Assembly: GCA_016931855.1 (NCBI GenBank)
Contig: JAFGDZ010000079.1
Span: 1-64,000 of the forward strand
DNA: 64,000 bases
Direction of reading: 5' to 3'
From: Bacteroidales bacterium
Lineage (GTDB): Bacteria > Bacteroidota > Bacteroidia > Bacteroidales > Tenuifilaceae
In this document: positions 1-8,897 of the stretch, piece after piece
Position numbering within the stretch: the first letter of the stretch is position 1
How the letters are laid out: every line of letters starts with the position of its first letter
The notes under the pieces: generated by a model
The model's input: only the letters and a program-made list of their open reading frames with translations
What the model was told of the DNA's origin: nothing
Databases searched by the model: none
Translations under genes and position numbers: made by a program

Positions 1-1576
1 CGACGTATCTAACCCAATGCCTACATTTTTTAGGAATATGCCATTTTACTATTCCAGCTATCTCCACTCCGACTACTACACCCAAATTGAACAAATCTGG
101 TCTAAAAAGCCACAGATTGATTGGGATTATATTTATCTATCAAACTCCAAAAATCTGTTTACCACTTACGATGCCTAAGGCGTACCAGGCAATACCGTTA
201 CTGCAAATAAAGCCCGTTACATTATATCGAATAATAATGTTGATGTTACCGATTTGCACCTTACATCCCATTTTACCTACGCCATTAACAGCAACACCAC
301 GCTAACAGGCGGATTCTACGCTCAGCATAAGCAGTGGGATGCATACAAAACCATGCACAGCCTTCTAAATGCCGATTACTACTTAGACAATCGCATTCAC
401 CCATACCTATTCACCCTAATACACAGCGACATTAGAATCCCCAACAACATAATTTACCAAGGCGAAACCTTTGGCTACAGCTACACTGCAACCACCAACA
501 TGTACCGTGGATTTGCTGGTATAGTGTACCAAACCAACGCCCTTAACCTTAAGCTAAACGGCAGCATTGGTTACAATACGCTACAACGCGAAGGTAAAAT
601 GGATAACCAAACACAGGGAAATAACTCCCTTGGTAAAAGCGCGCAAAAAGGATTTTTAGGCTATCAGGTTAATGCCAGTATGGGCTATGCAATACGTAAC
701 AACCATAAAGTTGAGCTAAGCGGATTTGTCCTTAACCAAGCGCCCAGCTTCTACAACCTATTCCCATTGTCACAGGTATCAAACCTAATGGGAAACAGCA
801 GCGTAAGCAGCAGGTACGGAATTAGCGCCTCGCATTCCCTACAGCTAAATCAACTAAAAACCTATTTAGCAGCCTACTACACGGCAATGCTTAACCAAAC
901 CCAAAACAGCATAAGGTTTAACGAGGAGGTTAACGTAATTGCAACAAGCTCGTTGAGTAACCTTAATCAGGTAAACATGGGAGTTGAAGCAGGCGTTGAT
1001 TTTGATGTTAACCAATACCTAACCCTTAAGTTTGCTGGTAGCCACGGAAAGTACTACTATACCTCGCACCCCACGCTAAATACCTACGCAAACATTTTTA
1101 CTAGTGCAATAATACAGAACCAAAAGGTTAACGCCGATAACTTTAGGGTTCCCAACGTACCACAAACGCTACTAAGCGGCGGCGTTGAGGTTAATATCCC
1201 TAAGGGATGGACTGCCCGTATAATGGCAAACTACTATGACAATGCGTATGCCGATTTCACCGCAGAATCGAGGCTTGAGAACAGCTTTAACGAAGTTAAC
1301 ATCGCTCTGAGCGATATGGAAGCCTTCTTTGGTCAGCAAAAGCTGGACGATGGCTTTACTGTGGATGTTGCCCTTGGCAAATCGTGGCAGCTGTTTAAGC
1401 AGAAAAGCAGGCTAAACCTCTACCTACAGGTTAATAACCTACTCAACAATCAGGATATTATGCTTGCCGGACGTGAGCAGTATGGTTTCACTGCCCATAG
1501 CCGCGAAATGGCAGCCAACCAGTACCTATTTATGCTTGGGCGCAGCATGTTTGTTAACCTCGCCTTTAGCTTCTAA
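1..1576 (+). pseudogene. TonB-dependent receptor, C-terminal beta-barrel part, with in-frame stop
   Basis: The frame beginning at base 2 is open into this window and reads like the inner part of a TonB-dependent outer-membrane receptor (FRNMPFYYSSYLHSDYY). It meets a TAA at 176-178, then continues in the same frame for over 450 codons with barrel-like alternating strands. It ends FVNLAFSF, a typical C-terminal beta-strand signal with terminal Phe. The stop reads DA*GVPGN, which a single C-to-T change in a CAA codon would explain. The first ATG after the stop is at 254, giving a 440-residue piece with no plug domain or signal peptide, so it is unlikely to work alone. Such receptors import siderophores, vitamins or glycans. 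I call it a pseudogene, but a sequencing error is possible. The 5' end lies outside the window. Confidence 0.7.
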
Positions 1577-1590
1577 CAAAAGTAAATGCC

Positions 1591-1986
1591 ATGGTAACCA
1601 TTAGGAAGTACAGCAAGCAGCACGATGAGGCAAACGTAATGCAGCTAATTGCCAACGAGGATGGCTGGGACTACGCCAACAGCGATATGGCCAAGCAGTA
1701 CAAAGCGGCACTGGAGCAATCTGTTACCTACGTTGCCTACTACGACAACCAAATTTGTGGCTACTCCCGCTCCCTAAACGATTGCGGCTTTTACATATAC
1801 GTTTGCGACCTCCTTGTTTCTCCTACCTACAGAGGGCACTCCATTGGCAAGCAGCTAATGGAGTGCATATACGCCCACTACCCCAACCACGTAGTGTACG
1901 TAATGAGTGGCGTTGATGGGTACTACGAAAAGGTTGGCTATAGCAAGGAAGGCTCCATATATTTAGTTCCCAATCCCAGTGTGTAG
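1591..1986 (+). CDS. GNAT-family N-acetyltransferase
   Basis: A 131-residue single-domain protein of the GNAT fold, which moves an acetyl group from acetyl-CoA to an amine on a small molecule or protein. The acetyl-CoA motif A is clear around residues 70-90 (VCDLLVSPTYRGHSIGKQLM), with the Arg-Gly-x-x-Ile-Gly pyrophosphate loop. The C-terminal GYYEKVGY segment is the usual last strand-helix of the fold. It starts 14 bases after the receptor frame, so the two may share a transcript, though functional linkage is doubtful. The substrate cannot be read from the sequence. The family call is firm; any more specific name would be a guess. Confidence 0.85.
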   Translation: MVTIRKYSKQHDEANVMQLIANEDGWDYANSDMAKQYKAALEQSVTYVAYYDNQICGYSRSLNDCGFYIYVCDLLVSPTYRGHSIGKQLMECIYAHYPNHVVYVMSGVDGYYEKVGYSKEGSIYLVPNPSV

Positions 1987-2435
1987 CGGTGGCTGGGATG
2001 AGTGGAATTAATACAACTATAATTCAAAAAAGATAATTCGCCCTAACTGGGGTCGGATGTTTTAAATAGGGCTGGATTTCTATAAACATAAGACTCCTCT
2101 GGAGTCAAGCCCTCTTTACCAAAGTAAAATTGAAAAATCAAACCGAAAGCGCCTTATTCTGTGTCTTAATATCTGCGTTTTGGCAAAGCAACTGGGGTGA
2201 AATTAATTGTTTGATTTTTAGAAAAGAGAGGGTATATTAGGGGTAGAAATGAATTAAAAGTTTATAGAGCAAATGAAAAGATATGAGAGCAGCCAATACT
2301 ATTACCAAAAGATTTCATCAATAAAAGAGGTTAAAAACAGATAATAAACTGAATACCAAATGCATGAGAAAATTCTAATTAGTAAAACATCCCAGCAATC
2401 ATTAATAACCCTCAACTTAGAAATAACCACCCAAA
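1987..2435 (+). other. Gene-free spacer of about 450 bases
   Basis: No open frame longer than about a dozen codons and no tRNA-like fold seen. The only structure noticed is the inverted repeat at 2068-2113, listed separately. The rest is A/T-rich and probably contains the promoter of the gene starting at 2436, but no convincing -7/-33 pair was found. Confidence 0.5.
2068..2113. repeat. Palindromic element, REP-like
   Basis: A perfect 6-bp hairpin GACTCC-TCT-GGAGTC (2092-2106) sits inside a wider inverted pair AGGGCT (2068-2073) and AGCCCT (2108-2113), with TTTCTATAAACAT between left arm and hairpin. From memory, short palindromes preceded by a similar 'TTTCTA-AAA-AT' segment are scattered through many Bacteroidales genomes. 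Only one copy was noticed here, so calling it a repeat is inference. Confidence 0.35.
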
Positions 2436-3746
2436 ATGAAAAGAATCCTTCCCCTACTTTATCTAACCATTTTTGCAACGTTAACGGGAGTTTCGCAGCA
2501 AACGCTATGCATTAAAGGCTCTGTTTTTGAAGCCAACAGTAAAAAGCCAATTAGCTTTGCAGCTATTTGTATTAGCGGTAAGCCCATAGGGACAGTATCA
2601 AACGACACGGGAGACTTCTCGTTCCACTTCCCTGTTGATTATAAAAACGATACGCTTACAATATCAAGTCTTGGCTTTAAATCTTACAAACACCCCATAG
2701 CCAAAATTCTTCGCGATTCTGTTACTCTCTTTTACCTTGATACAACAAGTATTCCCATTAAGCCCATAGTTGTGCTATCGAAAGGGGAAACAGCAAAGCA
2801 AATTGTAGAAAAGGCTGCTAAGAAGATTAGGAAGAACTACCCCACTAAAATGTACTATTTAAACGCCTTCTATAGGGAACTATGCATGAGGGATAACAAG
2901 TACGCAAGGCTAATTGAGGCCGCAGTAAACATTCAGGATTTTGGTTACGATACCGACTTGAATACAACCCGACTAAGAATAAACGAGATTCGTAAAAGTG
3001 ACAGTTACCTTGAATACGACCTAAAGTCCAAAATATACAGCGCTCTTTTTGGGTCTAACAACCTTTTGCTAAACGCATACAGCTCCGATTTTGTGCGAGC
3101 AAAACAAAACAACTGTCGCAACCGAAATTTCCTTTGCATGGAAAATATCGATAGGCATGCCTTTACGCTAGAAGAGTGTAAGTACATAGACAATCAGCTG
3201 ATATACATTATAAGCTACAAGGACACCCTTGGCGACGGTGAAAACACCAAACAATCCAGCAACATCGGAGGGAGTATCCATATTCAAGCCGATAACTATG
3301 CAATTGTTAAATTCGATTGGGGCATTTACGCGGTAAACAACAGCAAGCAAGGAGTAGATTACTATTTCAACAACAAGTACTTTTACTACTACAGCGTAAG
3401 GTATAGGGAATTTGAAGGCAAATACTACCCCGATCTTATCCAGAACATAGAACCCGTAAATGGTGCATTTAAAACAAACTCGTCCGATACCATTCAGGGC
3501 AAACAGTATGTTACCTCAACTCTAATGATAAACACAATACTCACCAAGCGCAGAGAATTTGCCAAAATAAAAATTAAGGAAAAAGAGATCCCTACAGAGG
3601 ACATTTACAAAAAGACGTTCCCATACAACCCATCGTTTTGGAAGAACTACAATATTATACTACTTAATCCCTTAATGGAAAGCATAAATAACGACCTACA
3701 AAAGGATAAACCACTTGAAGAACAATTTAAAAATAACGGAGAATGA
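2436..3746 (+). CDS. Exported protein with carboxypeptidase-regulatory-like domain
   Basis: A 436-residue exported protein. Residues 1-20 form a signal peptide (MKRILPLLYLTIFATLTGVS). Residues about 25-100 form a CarboxypepD_reg-like beta-sandwich, recognisable from the KPISFAAI and LTISSLGFKSY strands, as found at the N-terminus of many Bacteroidota envelope proteins and TonB receptors. The remaining 330 residues match no catalytic family I recognise; they begin with a Lys-rich segment (AKQIVEKAAKKIRKNYPTK) common to this class, which I know only as uncharacterised Bacteroidota surface or periplasmic proteins. The last codon overlaps the next gene as ATGA, so the two are translationally coupled. 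Role unknown; location outside the inner membrane is well supported. Confidence 0.75.
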   Translation: MKRILPLLYLTIFATLTGVSQQTLCIKGSVFEANSKKPISFAAICISGKPIGTVSNDTGDFSFHFPVDYKNDTLTISSLGFKSYKHPIAKILRDSVTLFYLDTTSIPIKPIVVLSKGETAKQIVEKAAKKIRKNYPTKMYYLNAFYRELCMRDNKYARLIEAAVNIQDFGYDTDLNTTRLRINEIRKSDSYLEYDLKSKIYSALFGSNNLLLNAYSSDFVRAKQNNCRNRNFLCMENIDRHAFTLEECKYIDNQLIYIISYKDTLGDGENTKQSSNIGGSIHIQADNYAIVKFDWGIYAVNNSKQGVDYYFNNKYFYYYSVRYREFEGKYYPDLIQNIEPVNGAFKTNSSDTIQGKQYVTSTLMINTILTKRREFAKIKIKEKEIPTEDIYKKTFPYNPSFWKNYNIILLNPLMESINNDLQKDKPLEEQFKNNGE

Positions 3747-4366
3747 GAAGTAAATACCTAAACCTAATACAAGAGAAGGAAAATTTTTGGTATCTATTTG
3801 TATTTCTGTGCCTAATTAATGTTCTATCGCTATACGTTATTCACGACATTATCATCACAGATCCGCAGTATTTTACTGGAGGAAAGCAAAGTTCAGTAGA
3901 TCTCTACAGAACCATATCTAAAGCTATTTACATTATTCACCCTCTTTACTGTTTTATTAAAATTGCCATTATCTCTACTCTACTTCTTATGGGACTTAGG
4001 CTATGGAGAATAGAAATACCCTTTAGGCAACTAATGGTAGTTAGCATTATTGCAGAAATTGCTTACTGGATACAAGATTTAGCCCAGATTATATGGTTCC
4101 TAGTTATACATCCAGACTATACAATGAAGGAGGTTGACAATTTTTCATTCCTCTCGTTGCAATTCATTGCAGGTACAAATACAAGTGATACAACCAAGGC
4201 TCTGCTAAATCTGATTAGCGTTCCCGAGGTGCTTTTTATACTAGCACTTATATATGGGCTAAAAACCATTACCAGTGAGACTACACGCCGTGTTGTAACA
4301 ATTGTACTAGGCACCTACGGAATATCGTATGTAGCATTTGTTTTAGTAAAAGAATCCCTTTTTTAA
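3743..4366 (+). CDS. Multi-pass inner-membrane protein, function unknown
   Basis: A 207-residue protein with about five hydrophobic segments (around residues 17-35, 67-88, 95-120, 155-175 and 185-202), therefore an integral cytoplasmic-membrane protein. It begins by a 4-base ATGA overlap with the preceding exported protein, which suggests a coupled pair. No catalytic motif or conserved polar pattern was seen. The topology resembles Yip1-type small membrane proteins, but that resemblance is weak and I do not name it on that basis. A thioredoxin-like anchored protein follows 62 bases later and may belong to the same transcript. Confidence 0.7.
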   Translation: MRSKYLNLIQEKENFWYLFVFLCLINVLSLYVIHDIIITDPQYFTGGKQSSVDLYRTISKAIYIIHPLYCFIKIAIISTLLLMGLRLWRIEIPFRQLMVVSIIAEIAYWIQDLAQIIWFLVIHPDYTMKEVDNFSFLSLQFIAGTNTSDTTKALLNLISVPEVLFILALIYGLKTITSETTRRVVTIVLGTYGISYVAFVLVKESLF

Positions 4367-4428
4367 ACATGAAATAACTGTTACAAACAGACAATAAGCA
4401 AGTTATAAATTAAACTAACCTCATAATA

Positions 4429-4956
4429 ATGCAAACACAACCAAAACAAAAACGTAAGTTTCTAATAGCAATTGCAGCAATTCTAGTTCTTATTTCACTT
4501 GCATATGTACTTACAAAATCGCACGATAATAACGATAAGTATGCCACAACATTTCCTAACCTAAGTTTAAAATCGCTAAATGGCAATGCCATTACATCCC
4601 TACCCATTTTAAATAACACACAAACCATTATAATGCTCTACCAATCGGAGTGCAGTAGTTGCTATGGTACTTTCGATCAAATAGTTAATAACTTATACGA
4701 CATACCAAGAGTTCAGGTGCTTATGGTTAGTCCTGATTCCCTTGAATCAATCAGAAACTTCAAGAACAGATTTGACCTTGATCCCGATATGCCCATTTCA
4801 TTCTACCAGTGCAACAAAATGGAAGCGAAAAAACTATTTGGAAATTTTCTGTATCCAACTATACTCCTGTATAGCAGTGAACAACAGCTTCTTCTAAAAA
4901 TGGACGAGATAATTGATGTTGATGAACTTTTTGCCAAAATAGCTCCAAACCTATAA
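4429..4956 (+). CDS. Membrane-anchored thioredoxin-fold protein
   Basis: A 175-residue protein with a basic N-terminus and one hydrophobic segment (residues about 10-26, LIAIAAILVLISLAYVL) that should anchor it in the inner membrane with the rest in the periplasm. The body looks like a TlpA/redoxin-type thioredoxin fold: a strand IIMLYQSECSSCYGTF carries a Cys-x-x-Cys (CSSC) active site, and a later strand has the expected proline position (LYPTILLY). It probably exchanges thiols or disulfides with envelope proteins. Partner unknown; the two upstream envelope genes on the same strand are candidates. It ends at a bidirectional terminator. Confidence 0.75.
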   Translation: MQTQPKQKRKFLIAIAAILVLISLAYVLTKSHDNNDKYATTFPNLSLKSLNGNAITSLPILNNTQTIIMLYQSECSSCYGTFDQIVNNLYDIPRVQVLMVSPDSLESIRNFKNRFDLDPDMPISFYQCNKMEAKKLFGNFLYPTILLYSSEQQLLLKMDEIIDVDELFAKIAPNL

Positions 4957-4971
4957 CCTCCGCCAAACAAA

Positions 4972-5000
4972 AAGGCCAATCCTTCTGCAAGATTGGCCTT
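4972..5000. terminator. Bidirectional terminator between convergent genes
   Basis: A perfect 10-bp stem, AAGGCCAATC (4972-4981) and GATTGGCCTT (4991-5000), with a 9-base loop, lies between the convergent thioredoxin-like and flavoprotein genes. Confidence 0.85.
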
Positions 5001-5024
5001 CTTATATTACAGTATGTTCTGCTG

Positions 5025-6224
5025 TTACCTCAACGCCTTTAGCTTATCGGCCATGCCCTTGGCAACCTTATCGCACTGGGCTAGTTTATCGATATTGGGC
5101 TGGCCAAAGATTTCCGATGGGTCGGAAACCATTTCCCACTGAATCTCCTCGGCAAACTTCATTAAGTTTTTAACACCACCGCCATTCCAGCTGTAGCTAC
5201 CAAATAGGCCAAGTAGATGATCCTTTACTCCCATGTGTACCAGCTCACGGGTAAACTGCTCCATTAGCGGGAACATCTGCGAGTTGTAAGCGCAGCTGCC
5301 CAAAATCACCCCTTTGTACTTCCAAACCTCGTTTATTAGGTGGCTAATGTGGGTGCGCGACACATCGTGAACGCGGATATTGCGAATTCCCTCCTCGGAG
5401 AGCTTACGGGCAATGTAATCGGCCATCTCCTCGGTGTTGCCATACATAGAGGCAAACACAACAAGTACTCCCTCCTCGGTCTCATAGCGGCTCCACTTAT
5501 CGTAAAGACCAAGCACCTTCTCGGGGTTGGTGCGCCATACTGGGCCGTGCGTTGGAGCAACCACTTTTACGGGTACACCTTGCAGCTTGGCAAAGGCCTT
5601 TTGCACCATGTTGCAGTACTTACCCACAATGTTGGAGAAGTAACGACGCATCTCCTCCTCAAAGTACTCAAAGTTAATCTCATCGTCAAAAATACCACCA
5701 TCAAGGGTACCAAAGCTACCAAAAGCATCGGCCGAGAAAAGAATCTGCTCGGTAACGTCGTAGGTCATCATGGTTTCGGGCCAGTGAACCCAAGGGGTCA
5801 TCACAAACTGTAGCTTGTGATAGCCCAAATCGAGGGTGTCGCCATCCTCAACCTGGTGTAGCATATCCTTACCAAAACCCCAGTAGCCCTCAACCATTTT
5901 AAAGGTTTTAAGGTTACCCACAATTTTAACGTTAGGCCAACGCTTCACAATATCCTTAGCCTCGCCAGAGTGATCGGGCTCCATGTGGTTAATGATAAGG
6001 TAATCCAGCTCACGACCTTGTAGCAAGCTCTCTATACGCTCAATGTAGTTACCTGCAGCACGATCCTCAACGGTATCAACCAGTGCTGTTTTATCATCAA
6101 CAATAAGGTACGAGTTGTAGGCAACTCCCCTATCCAATGGCCAAATGTTCTCGAACAAACGCTTACGGCGATCGTTAACGCCAATCCAATGAACCTTGCC
6201 TTTAACGGGTACTGTAAAATGCAT
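5025..6224 (-). CDS. A-type flavoprotein (FprA family, diiron flavo-oxidoreductase)
   Basis: A 399-residue cytoplasmic enzyme with an N-terminal metallo-beta-lactamase domain (about 1-250) and a C-terminal flavodoxin domain (about 255-399; FMN loop ASMYGNTEEMAD). All six expected diiron ligands are visible: H80, E82, D84 (NHMEPDHSG), H147 (WVHWPE), D166 (SADAFGS) and H227 (PTHGPVW). Family members reduce O2 to water or NO to N2O using electrons from rubredoxin, and protect anaerobes. No rubredoxin is fused or adjacent. The frame could start 16 codons earlier, but MHFTVPVKGK is the usual family start and has a -7 box about 36 bases upstream. O2 versus NO preference cannot be decided from sequence. 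Confidence 0.92.
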   Translation of the reverse strand: MHFTVPVKGKVHWIGVNDRRKRLFENIWPLDRGVAYNSYLIVDDKTALVDTVEDRAAGNYIERIESLLQGRELDYLIINHMEPDHSGEAKDIVKRWPNVKIVGNLKTFKMVEGYWGFGKDMLHQVEDGDTLDLGYHKLQFVMTPWVHWPETMMTYDVTEQILFSADAFGSFGTLDGGIFDDEINFEYFEEEMRRYFSNIVGKYCNMVQKAFAKLQGVPVKVVAPTHGPVWRTNPEKVLGLYDKWSRYETEEGVLVVFASMYGNTEEMADYIARKLSEEGIRNIRVHDVSRTHISHLINEVWKYKGVILGSCAYNSQMFPLMEQFTRELVHMGVKDHLLGLFGSYSWNGGGVKNLMKFAEEIQWEMVSDPSEIFGQPNIDKLAQCDKVAKGMADKLKALR

Positions 6225-6259
6225 ATATTTAATCGATTTTAATTCGAAATTTAGCAACA

Positions 6260-6267
6260 CAAATATA
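6260..6267 (-). promoter_or_regulatory. -7 box of the flavoprotein gene
   Basis: TATATTTG on the minus strand fits the Bacteroidota TAnnTTTG consensus 36 bases before the chosen start. No good -33 TTG at the ideal distance. Confidence 0.4.
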
Positions 6268-6510
6268 GCCAAAAGGTTCTCATGATTGGGTTGCTATAAA
6301 GCATGTTTATGATTTTTTAGAATGCAGCGGGTAAAAAACTTACCCTTGCGCACCTTGCTGCCCAGCTACCTTCTATCCCACTTACAACGTGATGGTTACC
6401 CTGCAGCAACGGCACATAAAACGCACCAACATGTTCCTTTGAGCAAACCCTTTATTTGCATAGCCCTACAAAAATAAGTATCTTGAGAAATCAAGAAAAT
6501 CAATGCATTA

Positions 6511-7668
6511 ATGTCTTTATATCCTGTTACAAAAAGTACACTAGTTACATTCCGAAAAGAGCTTCACAAAAACCCTGAGCTTTCGGGTTACGAAAAGCGC
6601 ACCAGCCAAGCAATAGTCAACTTTATTGCACCCACAAACCCAACAAAAATCATTACCAACATTGGCGGTTATGGCGTTGCTGCAGTTTACGATTCGGGAC
6701 TACCTGGCCCTACCGTTCTGTTTAGAGCCGATATGGATGCGCTACCCATTCAGGAGTCAAACCAATTCCCCCACCGCTCCAGCAGTAAGGGTGTAGCCCA
6801 TTTGTGTGGGCACGATGGTCATGCCACAATACTTGCAGGCTTTAGCTATAGCCTGCTAAAGAACCCGCCACCAAAGGGGAAGGTAGTTCTACTTTTTCAG
6901 CCTGCCGAGGAAACAGGCGAAGGTGCAGCACGCGTTATTGCCGATACTCTTTTTAGTGAGATAAAACCGAGCTACGCCTTTGGCCTTCACAACTTACCGG
7001 GCTTTGAGCAGGGAACATTCTTTGTTAGGGATGGCGCTTTTGCATCGGCATCAAAGGGAATGGTTATTGAGCTTAAGGGTTTGCCATCGCATGCAGCGCA
7101 CCCCGAGGATGGCAATAACCCCGACCAAGCCTTGGCTCAACTTATTCTAGGGCTAAACTCATTGGTACCAGCCAACAACCAGTTTAGCAACTTTACACTG
7201 GTAACCGTTATACACGCTAAGCTAGGCGAGGTAGCCTTTGGCACAACACCAGGTAATGCTGTGGTAATGGCCACACTCCGCTCCTTTGAGAATCCCGATA
7301 TGGACACACTCACCTTACTGGCCGAAAAACTTGTGCATAGTGTGTGTACCCAGTACGGCATCTCCTATAAGGTATCGTACCAAGAGGAGTTTCCGGCAAC
7401 CACAAACAGTGCGCAGTGCGTAAATATGGTTAGAGCTGCTTGCCAGCAGCTCAACCTCCCCTTGATGGAGCTAGATTCTCCCTTTAGGTGGAGCGAGGAT
7501 TTTGGACACTTTTCCAAGCTATGCAGCACCGCCTTTTTTGGTGTTGGTGCTGGTGTAAATCACCCGCAGCTCCATAACGAGAACTACGATTTCCCCGACG
7601 ATATCATCCCAAAAGCCATTCAAGTTTTTGAGGCCATTCTGAATCAACTTTTAGTTAACACAAAATAG
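6511..7668 (+). CDS. M20-family amidohydrolase (N-acyl amino acid hydrolase type)
   Basis: A 385-residue zinc-dependent amidohydrolase of the M20D (IAA-amino acid hydrolase / hippuricase) type. Metal and catalytic motifs run in order: FRADMDALPI (Asp), HLCGHDGHA (Cys/His), QPAEETGEGA (catalytic and ligand Glu), FGLHNLPG (His) and a C-terminal GVNHPQLHNE (His). A dimerisation insert starts near residue 170 (KGMVIELKGLPSHAAHP). Such enzymes cleave N-acyl groups from amino acids or small dipeptides. No signal peptide, so cytoplasmic. Alanine racemase starts 7 bases after the stop, so the two are almost certainly one transcript. A role in amino-acid or cell-wall peptide turnover is plausible; the substrate is unknown. 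Confidence 0.88.
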   Translation: MSLYPVTKSTLVTFRKELHKNPELSGYEKRTSQAIVNFIAPTNPTKIITNIGGYGVAAVYDSGLPGPTVLFRADMDALPIQESNQFPHRSSSKGVAHLCGHDGHATILAGFSYSLLKNPPPKGKVVLLFQPAEETGEGAARVIADTLFSEIKPSYAFGLHNLPGFEQGTFFVRDGAFASASKGMVIELKGLPSHAAHPEDGNNPDQALAQLILGLNSLVPANNQFSNFTLVTVIHAKLGEVAFGTTPGNAVVMATLRSFENPDMDTLTLLAEKLVHSVCTQYGISYKVSYQEEFPATTNSAQCVNMVRAACQQLNLPLMELDSPFRWSEDFGHFSKLCSTAFFGVGAGVNHPQLHNENYDFPDDIIPKAIQVFEAILNQLLVNTK

Positions 7669-7675
7669 CAACAGC

Positions 7676-8827
7676 ATGAATCAAACATCATACATAGAAA
7701 TAAGCAAATCGGCATACAAGCACAATATAAGCTACTTACGGGGACTAATAGGCAAAAATGTACGCATAACCTCCGTGGTTAAGGGAAATGCTTACGGACA
7801 TGGTGTAGAGAACATTGTTCCCTTGGCCGAAAAGTCTAAAATCAACCACTTTGCCGTTTTCTCAGCCAGCGAAGCCCTTGATGTGCATAGGGTTGCCAGC
7901 AGCAAGTCGGACATAATGGTTATGGGCTACCTAAGCGACGATCAAATGGCTTGGGCCATTGAGCACGGCATTGAGTTCTACGTTTTTGACATTGACAGGC
8001 TAAACAAAGCGGTTGAAATAGCCAAGCGCATTAAAAAGCCAGCTAGAATCCACATTGAAGCCGAAACGGGTTTTAACCGTACAGGATTTGAGTTTGATAA
8101 GCTTCCTGCGGTAGTAGATATAATCAATAGTAACCACTCCCACCTAATTCTAGAAGGGCTTTGCACGCACTATGCGGGTGCCGAAACAATAACAAACCAC
8201 TTTAGAGTAATAAACCAAATTGAATCGTTTAGCAATTTTGCCAAATACTTAAAAGCTCACGACCTATCTCCTAGGTACATGCACACTGCCGGCTCGGCAG
8301 CATCCTTAACCTACCCACAAACCATAATGGACATGGTGCGAATGGGGATTGCGCAGTACGGATTTTGGCCTAGTCAGGAAACCTTTATCCACCAGTATAA
8401 AACCAACATGGCAAAGGATAGCGACTTAAAAAGGGTAATATCGTGGAAATCGAGAGTGATGACCGTTAAAGACGTTTCCCCAGGCGATTTTGTGGGGTAT
8501 GGCACATCGTTCCTTGCCAACAAGAAGCTAAAGGTAGCCATTGTTCCCGTAGGCTACTCCAACGGCTACAGCCGCTCACTTAGCAACATGGGCAGGGTGC
8601 TAATCCAAGGCAAGAGGGTTCCTGTAATTGGATCGGTAACCATGAATACCATGAGCGTTAACGTAACTGATATTCCAAACGTTAACCGTAACGACGAGGT
8701 TGTGCTAATTGGCCGCCAAAAAAGGGAATCCATAACCGTTGCCTCCTTTTGCGAGATGAGCAACATGCTAAACTACCAAATATTAGCCCGCCTACCAGGC
8801 AATATTCCACGGGTTATTGTTGATTAA
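7676..8827 (+). CDS. alr: Alanine racemase
   Basis: A 383-residue fold-type III PLP enzyme converting L-alanine to D-alanine for peptidoglycan. The PLP lysine is K36 in the motif SVVKGNAYGHG. The opposite catalytic tyrosine lies in FVGYGTSF, and the second active-site tyrosine exactly 19 residues later in PVGYSNGYSR, the spacing seen in characterised Alr. The conserved VTMNTMSVNVTDI strand of the C-terminal beta domain is present. In many Bacteroidota Alr is fused to a MurF domain; here it is the free enzyme. It follows the amidohydrolase by 7 bases. A broader amino-acid racemase is possible. Confidence 0.93.
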   Translation: MNQTSYIEISKSAYKHNISYLRGLIGKNVRITSVVKGNAYGHGVENIVPLAEKSKINHFAVFSASEALDVHRVASSKSDIMVMGYLSDDQMAWAIEHGIEFYVFDIDRLNKAVEIAKRIKKPARIHIEAETGFNRTGFEFDKLPAVVDIINSNHSHLILEGLCTHYAGAETITNHFRVINQIESFSNFAKYLKAHDLSPRYMHTAGSAASLTYPQTIMDMVRMGIAQYGFWPSQETFIHQYKTNMAKDSDLKRVISWKSRVMTVKDVSPGDFVGYGTSFLANKKLKVAIVPVGYSNGYSRSLSNMGRVLIQGKRVPVIGSVTMNTMSVNVTDIPNVNRNDEVVLIGRQKRESITVASFCEMSNMLNYQILARLPGNIPRVIVD

Positions 8828-8830
8828 GCA

Positions 8831-8864
8831 AAAAGGCCTCTGCCGTTAAAGCAGAGGCCTTTTT
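8831..8864. terminator. Bidirectional terminator, alr / GH13 lipoprotein
   Basis: Strong stem AAAAGGCCTCTGC (8831-8843) with GCAGAGGCCTTTTT (8851-8864), 7-base loop, T/A tracts on both sides, between convergent genes. Confidence 0.92.
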
Positions 8865-8897
8865 TGTAAAAATGCAAACCAACTTTAAGGATGGATG

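Noticed and set aside
87-305. Possible small gene at 87-305
   Set aside because: Out of frame with the TonB receptor reading frame, which is coherent on both sides of the TAA; no promoter or family features.
5340-5813. 157-codon plus-strand open frame opposite the flavoprotein
   Set aside because: It lies wholly inside the FprA-type gene, which has all catalytic residues; the translation has no domain features.
6225-6510. tRNA, riboswitch or small gene in the flavoprotein/amidohydrolase spacer
   Set aside because: No cloverleaf, conserved riboswitch core or convincing frame seen; only the minus-strand -7 box was kept.
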